Assembly: GCA_013399015.1 (NCBI GenBank)
Contig: VWZX01006702.1
Location: 1,178,001 to 1,242,000 of the forward strand
Source of the DNA: Galbula dea
Taxonomy: Eukaryota > Chordata > Aves > Piciformes > Galbulidae
Reading direction: 5' to 3'
Length of the DNA stretch: 64,000 nucleotides
The notes beneath the pieces were generated by a model. It saw only the letters and a list, made by a program, of their open reading frames with translations, had not been told where the DNA came from and did not search any database. Shown in pieces: positions 11,306 to 23,300 of the stretch. Both the position numbers and the translations under genes were made by a program. The stretch's first letter is position 1. Every line of letters begins with the position of its first letter.

Positions 11306-14300
11306 GTGAGCGTCGGGGGGAGGGCTCGGGCAGCCGCTGGCTACGGCCGCCCTCGGGGACCGTCGGGGCAGGGCCTAGGGTGGCTCGGCGGCAGCCTGCG
11401 GCCGCTGTCGTCTCTCGGCTCCATCGGGAGTGCCGCTCCTGCCTGGGGTCCCTTTCTGCCCTGGCTCCCTGCAGAAGGAGAAGGCCGGGTCGTGGTCTCC
11501 CTCTCCCTCGGTCACAGCTTCGTACCAGACACTTCACGCTGCCAAAGGCCTCGCTCGCTGTTCCCGCACTTCTGGTAACGGGAGCGACCACGACAGTGTT
11601 CTGAAGGCTTGTTTTCCTTGTGTACGGGGTTCAGCTGGGATACAGTTATCTTCACAAGAAGCAGGGAGGGACCACAGCCGGGATAGGAGACCCGAACTGG
11701 CCAAGGGAATGTTCCTTACCACTTGGCGTCATGCCCAGTATATAAACTGGGGGAGCTGGTGGTGATTGGGGTGGGTCGTGATTGGGCGTGCTTTCCAGGT
11801 GGTGGGCAACTGCACTGTGCATTACTCACTTCTTATATTCTTTTATTAGTATTGTTATTACTTCTTTTTGCCTTGTGTTGTCCTGTTTAACTGGCCTTAT
11901 CTCAAGACATGTTTTTAGCTTTTTCTTCTGATTCTTCTCCCCATCCTAGCGGGGAGGGGGAAGGAGGAGTGAACGAGCGGCCCGGAGGTGCTCAGTTGCC
12001 GGCTAGGGTTAAACCACGACAGTTTTTGTCAGTATTCTAAGTATTTTTCATTAAAGCCACTTGCCTGCTGTACTTGCCCCTCATTTCCCTGGCATCAGGG
12101 TGAAATAGTTTACAAGTATTTCTCTAGTAAGAAAAAGGCAAAGTGGTAGGGTGCCCTCTGGTTTTAATGTGGAAAGTTAAAAACATTTATTTTTGCTGTA
12201 AGCCACTGCTCTGCTTGCAGCTGTTTCTGTGAGAAGCAGAATTTAATTTTCCTCGTATGTCCTGTTTTCTTTACGTATGGACAGCTCTCAGGAAGGGCAT
12301 GCCTGGCAACCTATCGAGGCATGGGCTGGTCAAAGGTGGTACCCAGTTTAAAAAAATAGCAATAAGGGAATCCAAAACCAAATGCAGAGGTGAAAACCAG
12401 AAGCTTTTCAGTGACAGTTAATGGCAGAAATGAGCTCGGATTGAGGAATTTGCAGTTTCAGCCCCCAAGCCCCAGGTCCTGTGCTGTTGTAGTGTAAGTA
12501 ATGTGCTGATACCTCAGCAGATTCTTCCTTTTCTGCCCCAGCAAAACAGCTCACTGTGCACTCAGGTCTGAGGAGCATTGCATTATCTGAGATTCTTCTT
12601 TAAATCAACTTGACTGAAGAAATAAACATTGATGTTTCTGTCTGTTTTCTTGCAGATCTTGTAAGTACTCACATGACATCCTCAGCGCTGAGAACAAAAA
12701 AATTCTAAAGAGCTATGAGTTGTCTTGCCTGGATGAGAATGAGCTTCTAGTGCTGCTTCTCCAAAATGACCCTTTCTTCCTCCCTGATGTGAGTTGTATC
12801 AATTTCTTAAGAGAGGCTTTTGTTTTCTAAGAGAATGTGGAGTTCTGGTCTCAATTTCAAGCTGTTAAATTATATAGCAGTAACATTAAAATTAGCCTGA
12901 AGGAAGTATGAATGGGAATGGCTGTATGTGAAAGCACTAGAAGAAACAATATAGAGCCAGGGCTGTAAAAGTGCCATGTGCTTATAACGCCAGCAGTAAA
13001 ATTGATAAGCACTGAGGAGTGTGTTACATAAATACCAGGCCTGCACTGGACTAAGGCCATGTCATCTATGACTTGTTAGCAGAAGACCTGTCTGACAGCA
13101 GGAAGTGACGGCAGGAATTGAACAGCCTGGTTTGCCTACTGTTCCTGTTAACCCAACAAGATAGCCATAAAGTTACTCAAAACAAGCAAACAGAAAAAAA
13201 GTCAGTGACTTCACCAAATATTTACAGTGGTGAAGTAAGCAAGATGGAGGTGAAAGGTCACAATAATTGTACATGCTTACAGGACAAAAGGCTTGATCAA
13301 AACCAGTTTGTTGACTCTTCTCCAAGAAATGAGGGAGACTAGGAAGTAAAGTTCTGTTTCCTCTTTTAGCCTACATAGATGTCATGGTTTAACCCCTGCC
13401 AGTAACTAAGCACCCCACAGCCACTGACTCACTTCTCCCCTCCACCCACACCCAGTAGTTGGCATGGGGAGAATTATGCTCTGGCAGAAGAGTTGGACTA
13501 GAGGATCTTTTGAGGTCCCTTCCAACTCCTAACATTCTGTGATTCTGTAATTAGGAATAAAAAAGGAAGACTTGTGGGTTGAGATAAGATCAGTTTAGTA
13601 ACTGAAATAAAATAATAATTATTGGAATAATTGTAATGAAAAAGTAGATGGAGGGAGAAAAAACCCAAGAAAGACAAGAGATGCACAGTACAGCTGTTTG
13701 CCAATCACTGACCAATTCCCAGGCAGCCCCTGAGCAGCAATCCACCCTGCCCAGCCTGCTCCCCCAGGTCTATATACTGGGCATGATGCTCTGTGGTATG
13801 GAATATCCCTTGGCTAGTTCAGGTCAGCTGCACTGGCCATGCTCCCTCCCAGCTTCTTGTGTCTCTCCTCACTGGCAGAGTGTGGAACACTAAACAGTCC
13901 TTGACTTAGGATAAGCGCTACTTAGCAACAACTAAAACATGAATGTGTTATCAACATTGTTCTCACCCTAAATCCAGAACACAGCACTACACCAGCTACT
14001 AGGAAGAAAATTAACTCTGTCCCAGCTGAAACCAGGACAGTAGGCCTGCACATTTTGGTGCTTGAGTGTATAGGGGAGTAAGAAAAATCTATGAGAAAAA
14101 TGACCAAATGGCTGCAGTCATCTTTGTGTAAAATCTGCCTCTTCCAAAGGGCACTGAGTTTTTGTACACTGGTTTTATATGAAGCAACCTCTATCTGTTT
14201 TGTATGCAAGTCATTGATTTTTGTCAGTTTGGGCTGAACAATCCATTCTGTTTCTGCACACGTGTATAAGGGCAGTGCTACCTTCAAGGTATGGCTGTTT

Positions 14301-17300
14301 CAAAGCCAAGAATATCATGTTCTGGCTACAGCTTTTCCTGGTTAAGAAATTATCAGAGTACTGCCTTTTACCCCGTGCTTTTGGAGGTTATAATCTCCAC
14401 AGATGTGTTGGCATAACAGTTTTATTGTTTTCTTATTCCCTGCTGTGACTGATGGACTTTTTGACAAAATAGACTTTTTTTTTCTGTGTATGCAGTGTTT
14501 TAAAATATGATTTGCTGGCAGATTCAAGGAGCATGGTGGTGATGAGGAAGGAGGATTCTTCCGCTCAGTTGCATCTGTAATTTAAGTGTTTCTTCTTTAA
14601 TCACTCCTGTTAATAAGCAAATTGTACCAAACATCATTGATTGGTACTACTCTTAAGCTCTTACCTACAGATCTGTTCAGGCTTCATCACTGGCAGGCAT
14701 CATTAATTACTTCTAAATGAGCACCTGAGACTCCTCTATTATGGAGTAAAATAAAACCCTAAACCCAGTATCTGATATAAGTCTTAAGCTTGCTTTCTTA
14801 GTTCTTAAACAAGCTTCAGACTGTGTGACAAATTGTGTGCCCTGCTTCTGGTTCTAATTAGCAGTATTCCTGGAGGAGAAAGCTTCTAGAAAGGAAAGGA
14901 TGTTGAAGTTAAGGGGGAAAGATTGGGCTGGGGAAAGACCTATTAAGGAAGCAATGATCTCAAGTTTTTCTAGAAACATCTGGAGAACTATATTACTTCT
15001 TTGAACCAAGGGACTACTGTGTAAATTTGTATCACAGCCCTTAGTTTGAGCTTGCTTTGTCTGTCTCTGGTGGATGTTGGACTGTCTCCAGCTAAGTAAC
15101 TTGAACAGTTATCTCCACTTGGAGGGGTGGAAAAAACAAATTGTACATTTAAAGCCTTAACTTACTTTTCTTGTAGGGTAGATACTCAGATGAGGCATAT
15201 ACATTTTAGATGAAGTTAACACTGAGTGGTGTCAGGCCCCCAAAATAGAGCAGCGTTCTTCAAGGAAGGACATCCTTCAGCAGTGGTGTAAGACTTGAGT
15301 TCTTTAGTGTCTGAAGTTGCAAAGCATGTCCCACAAGACTGTCATTACCTAGCACTTGCATATGTTCTTGATACATAGATCTTAGAGTGCTCTGTAGTTG
15401 ATACGTCTTTCTGCATTCTTCTTGGATGAAGTTGGGAAAATGAAGAAGTAGAAGGAAAATGAAGGGAAAATGAAGCAACTTACCCAAAATCCCAAGTAGG
15501 TGAATAATTGCTTTGGATTGGCAGGTGCTGGTACTTTTGGATCTCAGTAAGAAAGGGAACATGATGCTTAAGATAAATAACTGGTTAGTACTAAAAGAAA
15601 TCTTATGTGTCCCTTCTGGTGTTGTGGGAACCCACAACAATGCAGCACCAAACAGACCTGTCTGATAGGATCATGGCTTGCTATGCAGAATTCCCATCCA
15701 TGGTGAGGTTCAGCACTCTCTGTTCTTCACATCTTGATAGCGTTTTTTCTGCAACAAAAAACCCAAATGCTCTGTAGGAACAACCTCTAAAAAATGTGCA
15801 TACAGGTTGTATTGCCATGGTATGTGCTCTCATTATGTGACTGTCACTAATGGTAACATAGGGACCTCTGCAACCATTGCATATAGATGAAACTGCCTGA
15901 ATTTACTAGAATTTGCTCATTATGTCTTCCACAGTAGCCCACTACGTTAGCTGAAAATAGGTCCAAAATTTATTTTTCCAGTACAAGAGAATGATGAAGC
16001 TACTAGAAGTGGATACATCAGTGTCTATATATTTAGTTGCAACACAGTATAAAAACTGTCCCTGATGTTTGGAATAGGGCTTGGGAGGGGATCCGTGACA
16101 GTTCTGGTGTGATGTTGTGGCTGTCTGCCAGACAGCTGTGTCCCCTCCTTAATACAGCTCTCGTGTTCTGGCCTGCTCCTCTGGGCTGCGGGAGCAGAAC
16201 TGCTGTAGTGGTTGGTGGGCAAGCATATGTCTGATCTCAAAGCATTCTTCTTATCATTTTTAAATGCCCAAATCTTCAATGCGGAAGAAGGTTTACAAAT
16301 AGGTAGCACAAATGTAGTTTCAGTTTGTTTGTTGTTGTTTTAATCATTGTTATTGTTTATTTGTTTGGGTTTTTTAATAGAGTAAGTGTAAAACAGTTTG
16401 TTGTTACGCAGCTGTCTTGCTCAGGAGTGTCAAAATTGAATGCTTGTTGGATTGACTTTTCTTTTTCTTGGAAAAAAAGCCCCACCTTTGCCAAACTTTC
16501 AAAACTGAAAATGGCTGCTCTTCCATGCAAGAAATCCCTCTGGATTAAGAAGACACAATGAACACATGCCTTTCAGTCACTGTTTTTCTGCTGTTAAACC
16601 AGCAGCTTGTAGAACAAAGAAAAAAATAATGATTCCAATATGCTTTTCCATTTCATAGTGTATCTATCTTCCCCACTTCTAGGCCTGCCAGTTTTACAAC
16701 AGAAAAGATAGTTTCTGCAACCAGCAAGACAACTGCAAGAAGCTTCATATTTGTGGACACTTTCTCCGGGGGGAATGTAGATTTCTTCCATGCAAGAGGT
16801 CCCATAACCTCTTGAAAACTGATGCATTGAGGGTGTTGGAAACTGGAGGCATTGATCAAAATGTAGCTTCAAACATTCAGACTATATGTGATCATAAGCA
16901 CATGGAATTAAACAAGGAACTGAAGAAGGGGAGAAGTAAGTTGTAAGAAACACTGGGTTTAAATAGAATTCTGAGCTTGATTGAGGTCTAAGCCATTCTT
17001 GCCTTACCTCACAGCTAAACCCATTGTCCTTTCTGTGCTTTCAGTACCCAACCACAAACCAAGAGAAAATGTATTGAAAAAACCAGCAGTTCGGAGTGGA
17101 GAATGGACAGTACCTTCACAAACAGCAGGCTTCACCCTGCACATGCCACCTTCAGAAGGTAAATATCTAGGTAAGTACCAACAACTTCCATATGGAATCA
17201 GCTTTCCTATATCCCTTCTTACAATATGTATGTATTTTTTTTCCCTTCTGCCATTGATCTGCTTTCAGGAATGGGGTAAGTCAAGGCTGAGTCATGTGAG

Positions 17301-20300
17301 AGGGAGGGCTGCGTTACTTTTGCCTAAAATACTGCATGCAAAATTGCTGTTGAGTGGCTGCTGATTACTGTGACTAGCTGGGAGTTGTAGGTGTTATTGC
17401 TGATCTGTTGTATCAGTAGTGGTGTGCTGGTGGAAGATTTTATGTGTGATGGACATAATCCTCAACATACAAATTGGGATGTAGCCAGCTAACTGAAGTT
17501 GCGATCCAGCAGTGCTATTCATTCAAGTCTTCTTATGCAGGTTCCAGTAGCAGTGTACCTGGTGAGAGCCAACACCTGTTGCTAACAGGAGCTGGAGGTA
17601 AAGACAAAGGCACAGGAGCTGGATTGAAAGATGCAGGTTCCAGTAGCGGTGTACCTGGTCAGAGCCAACACCTGTTGCCAAAAGGAGCTGGATTGAAAGA
17701 TGCAGGTTCCAGTAGCGGTGTACCTGGTCAGAGCCAACACCTGATGCCAAAAGGAGCTGGATTGAAAGATGCAGGTTCCAGTAGCGGTGTACCTGGTCAG
17801 AGCCAACACCTGATGCCAAAAGGAGCTGGATTGAAAGACAAAGGTATGGATTGTTTCTAACCCACCAGTCTTGACATCAGTGATTCTTATTAGGCTTTGT
17901 TTTCACACAGCTCTACATCTCCCTGTGGTCATGGGAGTGTAGTTTATGTGCTTACCCCACCATATGCTATAAGCCATAGTACTGGATGGCCTGCAGAGGA
18001 GTGTTGAGATTTCTGCCTGAGCATTGTGCAGCACAATGGGGAATAGTATGAGATTGATCTACGTACTGTTCTGGACAACTTGCTTCCTTCCTGGGAAGGA
18101 GAGAGAGTTGTGTCTGTATGTGTGATGTCTTTCCTTGCCTTCTGTCCTAGGGAATAGATATAGCTTTGTCAGTAGAGTAGTTGTCTTGATATACCTTCCA
18201 GTGAGTGAACAGGAACTCATAAATCTCCTGTCCTTTTGGTCAGAGGGGGCTTGGGTTTAAAGCCTGTCAGAGGCCAATACTGTCTGAACAGCTTCTTTAG
18301 ATATTCCATGCATGGAAGGTGTAATGTTTAATATCAGGTTTACTTTTTTGAAGGTAGTTGATGTGACACAGGTGTTGTGGGTTAGCCCTAGTGGGCAGCT
18401 AGGCACTGCACAGCAACTCACTCACTTCCCCCTCACCCCTAATGGGACAGGGGAAGAAGAAAGAAGAAAACAAAGCAAAACAAATGACACAAAGGCATCA
18501 CTCACCACCTCCCACAGATAGACTGGTGCCCAGTCAGTTCCTGAGCAAAAAATAGCTAACTCTCCTAAAACTCCTTCTTTTCCATTTTATTATTGAGCAT
18601 AATGTTATATGGTATGGAATATTTCTTTGGTTAGTTTGGTTCCTCTGCCTGATTGTGCCCCCTCCCAACCTATTTTGTACCACACAGTATGTTCACTGGA
18701 GGCATGGTGTGAAGCAGAGAAGGTCTTGATCCTGTGCAAACACTGTTCAGTAAAAGCTAGTGTTGTTACCAGTGTTTTGGTCAAAAATCTAAAACACAGC
18801 ATGGTATGAGCTGCTACGAAGATAAGTGTGTCCTAGCCAGGCCCAGTACAATGACATTATTGATGTAGAAGAGTGAGGCACAGTACACTGAAAGGAAAAT
18901 ACAAATGTTAAGTTACCCTTACTGTAACAATTGCAGTACACAATTGGATTACAACACCAATGGGATTCACTTTACTGGTCTGTGTAATATACTCACCATC
19001 AGGATGCTGTGCATCCCCAGTGCCTGGGATAAGGACTGATAAATAAGGACTGATATGTTCTTCCTGTAGATAAAATAGACAGTGCCTTTGCTAAAACTTC
19101 AAAGGACAACAAAGAAGATAAGTGTGAAGAGATATGCCTGCTCTATCTTTGGAAGTACTGCAAAAACAACGGTGAGTTTTATAAAAAGTAAATGTTACCT
19201 TTGGAGAGCAGTGTCTGCAGAGGCACTCCCTGCTCAGTGGCTCAGACTAATGGTGGCATATGGAGTGGCAGTGGCAACTTTCTCACTCATTAGGTTTGTT
19301 TCCATATCACTAATAAACACTGTCAGAATTACAATTAATCAGGTGAAAGGCAAGGGGATACACTTAAACACTTTCTTCTCTAGGTGACCCATCTATGGAC
19401 TATTTCAGTCCTGCTGATGGGGACAGGCTTTGGATATGTTTCTGTGGCAAAAATTCTTCCAGTGCTAACTGTTCTTTTTGTAACTATTAGATTAATTTAA
19501 GAGCTGGCCTTATGCTGTCATCACTGACAACGGGGAACAGCATGTCATCCTTTATACCTGTTGTCTCCTATGTCCATCAGGTATTGGCCATACTCTCCCC
19601 CAATTAAGTCCTTTAAAAAGTGATGAGAGGTGTCAAAACATCTTAAGAAAACACAGTAATTGTGCCAGTTAAGCTATAGATAAATCTAGTCCATCATCTA
19701 TCTATCTAGCAGAGGCCAATAACAGAGGTTTGGGGGAAAACATAAATATGTACAATCATGTTCAGGAGCTCTCCCAGAACAGTTGTTTAACCCCTAGGTT
19801 AGTCTCTTCCTTGGTTATGAGGAGGTACTATGAGATTTTCTTTTAGGGAACTTACCCAGTTGATGTTGGAAGGACAGAGTTAAAACCATCTAGGCTGAAT
19901 AAGCTCATAATGAATGGTCTGAAACCAGGATAACAAGAATGGGAAGGCTCTCAAAACTAAAGGACAGGATGACCTCAGAGGTTAAAATAATCAGAAACAA
20001 GACACAGTAATTAAGAGCATGGTCTAAGAGAGTAAAATTCTGTCAGCTTTTGTAGATAATGCCTTGTTATGGCTTCTTGACAGAAACCAGAGACAGATTT
20101 GGACAAAGATCAAATCATCAAGGTGTCCCCTACATAACCTGTAGTGATTTTAATACTAAACCCCACACCTCTAGGAGAAGATTTGAAATGTAAATGTAGG
20201 ACCACATTAGTGTAATGAGTTAGCTGATAGTATAATGAATTAGGTAATTGATGGAGCATGTGTATAAAGATTTGTGTGATGTAAAATCATATAACCAATC

Positions 20301-23300
20301 ATACCTAGTTTCTTTATTATTTGTACTGCGTATAAACTGCTGCTGTTTGAGCTAGCAGGTACTAGCTTTAGGAAGTACCTTCTAGCACATTTTCTGCACA
20401 GAACTGGAATAAAACAAGTATCTCAACTCTGTGTGTCAATTGTTCTTTGCAACTTGGTAAAGAACTGCTTTTTGGGAATACACAGTGACCAAAGGACTAC
20501 TCCTTTTCTGACGGCTTGCTCTTGTTAAAAGATCCATTTAAATTAGATCAGACTCTGCTTGCTCTTTTAGGATGTGGACAATAAGTTGTCTATAACTGTT
20601 TAGTCTGAGGTGTTTTTGTGTGTTTAGCATTTCTCCAGTTGGCTTGTGTTGTGGTAAAGATGTAGTTCTCCTGTCAGAAGCTCCTTTTCTGAGAAGCCAG
20701 TGAGTAAGTTACTTTAGGGCTTGTTAATACCTCTTTTTAACCATTACTTTGAAGAGAGACAGTACTTCTTTATCTCTTTCATGGGTATTCTATGAATCAC
20801 AGAAATTAAATCTGACCAAGAATGACCAAGTGTGGCTATTGTCTACAGCTTTTTCAAGTTAATTTAAGCACAGTGCTTTCAAGATGGGGTGCACTCCAGC
20901 CCTGTTAACAAAAAGAAGGAAGGAAGGAGTGAATGATATTGTTGTCTTCATAACTGGGGTTAGTTCCTATATGTTCTGTGATCAGATACACCAAGGGTCA
21001 GGAATGGTGAAACTCGTTATGGCTCTGGCTGTGCAGCAGCTACTGTAGTTTTGTATCACTTTTCTCAGACTCTCTGGTTCTTTAGGACCAGACTTGAGGC
21101 TTAAGCTTATGGACTTTTGGGTCTGCCTAATGTGAATGGTGTACCCATGTGCTAGCTGTGGTGGTAAGACTCAAAGCATCCGTACTGTGACCATCAAATA
21201 GGTGGGACTAAAGGAAAGAGAGAAACAGGTACATTGGAGTGCTTATGTGTTGTGTAGACTAGACTTTTTACAGCTCAGAAACATGGTAGTGTGACACAGA
21301 GACACACACTTCCTATCTGTGACACTGTTCTCCCAGCTGGCAATGTTTTGCCTCAGCAAAGGGAAGGCTGTGGTTTTTGTGAAATAGGTTTGACAGTATG
21401 AAAGGTTACATTACTTTTCTAGAGAAGACTGGAGAAACAGACACCTCTATTGTTCAAACATATTTCTATTTTCAGCTCTCTGTCTTTACTGCTCACACCA
21501 AAGCCCAAGAGATAAAACCAGAGTGTAAAAAATGCTTGTTTATTGTTTTGTTATGTTTGTTTTTCTTGTCTTGCTGTCTGTGTTATAGTTACAGAGCTAT
21601 TGACTATATCTGATTTTATTACAGGTAAATGCAGTTCTGTTCATTACCATTTGCCATATAAATGGCAGGTATTTAATGGGACCACCTGGAATGACCTTTC
21701 CATGATGGAGGAAGTTGAAAAGGCCTATTGTGACCCAAAAAACAGCGGGTATGATGATACTGGATCTCTTGCTTAGAACTGTTGTTTTCTTCCAAAGGAT
21801 GTCTGACTTCCATAACTTCTGATTACTGAGCTTCTTAGAATCAAGGAGCATGTACAAATGAGAACTTTTCTTTCAAAAAGGAAAAGTAAAAGTGATTGCA
21901 TAGAAACATCACCTAATTTTTGTCTTCTAAAAAAAACCCCACAACAGTATGTTGCGTTTAATATGCTGTACAGGGTAAGAAGATGTGGGTGGAATTTACT
22001 GTTTAGAATATTAGTATTTCAGATAATTTAATCATAATTTATTTATAACAATTAGGTTTGGCCTTTTAACAGCAGTTCAGACCTGGGCCTTCTCTATTCC
22101 TTTCCTAACACAACTATTACCTGTAATAATAATAATATCTATAATATGCCTAGGGAAATTCTGTGAAATGCACTTTGTGTAAGCAGCCCATCTTTCTTTT
22201 TTTCTTCTCTTATTTTTTAAGAGAGTGCATTTCCCCCTTAACTTCTTTCTCAAAGCCCCACTGTAAGCCACCTGGATTTGCAGGGGACCCCAAGTCTGGC
22301 CTGAATAAAATGGTATAGTCATTTTTGCCCCTGCCTCTTCAGACAGCAGATGATTTTGATTGCAGCTTGACTAGGCTGCTGGATGATGCAAATCACAAGC
22401 AAGACTCCCAACAGGAGGCTGCTTTCAAAGTCTTCTTGCCTGCTAGTTAGTTTTTCAGTCCTCCCATGAGTAAGAGCCCAGGTGGCTCCTGTGATGAATG
22501 CTATTTACAGAACTCACAGCTGTGATTGCATCCTCTGTAACCACAGAAAAAGAAGGAAGTTGATAAGCTGCAGGTATTTGCTGGCAAGCTCAGTCATGTA
22601 CTTACCAACTTCTGGTTTTGTACTGAGAAAAACTGTTAACCATGCTTATTTATTGCAGAAATATCTTTTGCCACATTGTATACATAGCTCCAGGTATGTA
22701 GCTGTAAAGCTGGCATTTCAACAACCAGCTAGTGATTGAGATGGCATTTAACGTCCCACAGACCATAGGTTGCTTCTGAAGGTGGGAAACAGTTTTTGGA
22801 GCTGCCATGCATGCTGTGGGAAATACTCTTATTTCAGGCCTAATTAAGTTCAGACAGTCACAGTTCGTTGGGGATTAGAGGATAAAATGTATATTGTTAA
22901 GTATAATAAACCTGAATTTGTCCTTACAGCATAGCACATAGGAACATTGATTTCCAGACAATGACCTGCTGCGGGTCTTTACTTCGACGCCTCTCTACAC
23001 CATCATCAGTCTCAAAACCCTCATTTGTATTGACCACAGAGTGGATTTGGTATTGGAAGAATGACCTAGGCCAGTGGATTGAATATGGAGAACAGGTGAG
23101 TCCACATCCTGTGCTTTGAATCATTACTGAAAAAATGTATGGAGCCTCTTCCCCCCACTCCTCTTTACTCAGCAAGGTTAATTTAATTAAGTACTCATGC
23201 TTGAATTTTACAGTATCAAGTAAGGCAGTGAAGGCATAGGTGTTCATAACAGATGTGATAAAATGATGACAGGCTGGAAAGAAGGGAACGCACCTTATCT

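Larger units (their letters stand above)
10840..11560 (+). promoter_or_regulatory. CpG-rich promoter of the PARP12-like gene
   Basis: GC and CpG content rise abruptly after the CR1 and G-tract and stay high through exon 1 into the start of intron 1. This is the usual pattern of a TATA-less vertebrate CpG-island promoter. Open frames of 100-200 codons on both strands here (for example 10967-11578 and 11163-11591) come from the lack of AT-rich stop codons and are not genes. Confidence 0.6.

Noticed and set aside
10967..11591. Open frames of 97-203 codons in other frames around exon 1 on both strands
   Set aside because: They are caused by high GC content around a CpG promoter; only the frame starting at 11016 has family similarity and a phase-matched splice.
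17523..17819. Minus-strand open frames of 75-98 codons opposite the repeat
   Set aside because: Tandem repeats of a multiple of three keep any open antisense frame open; they mirror the coding minisatellite.
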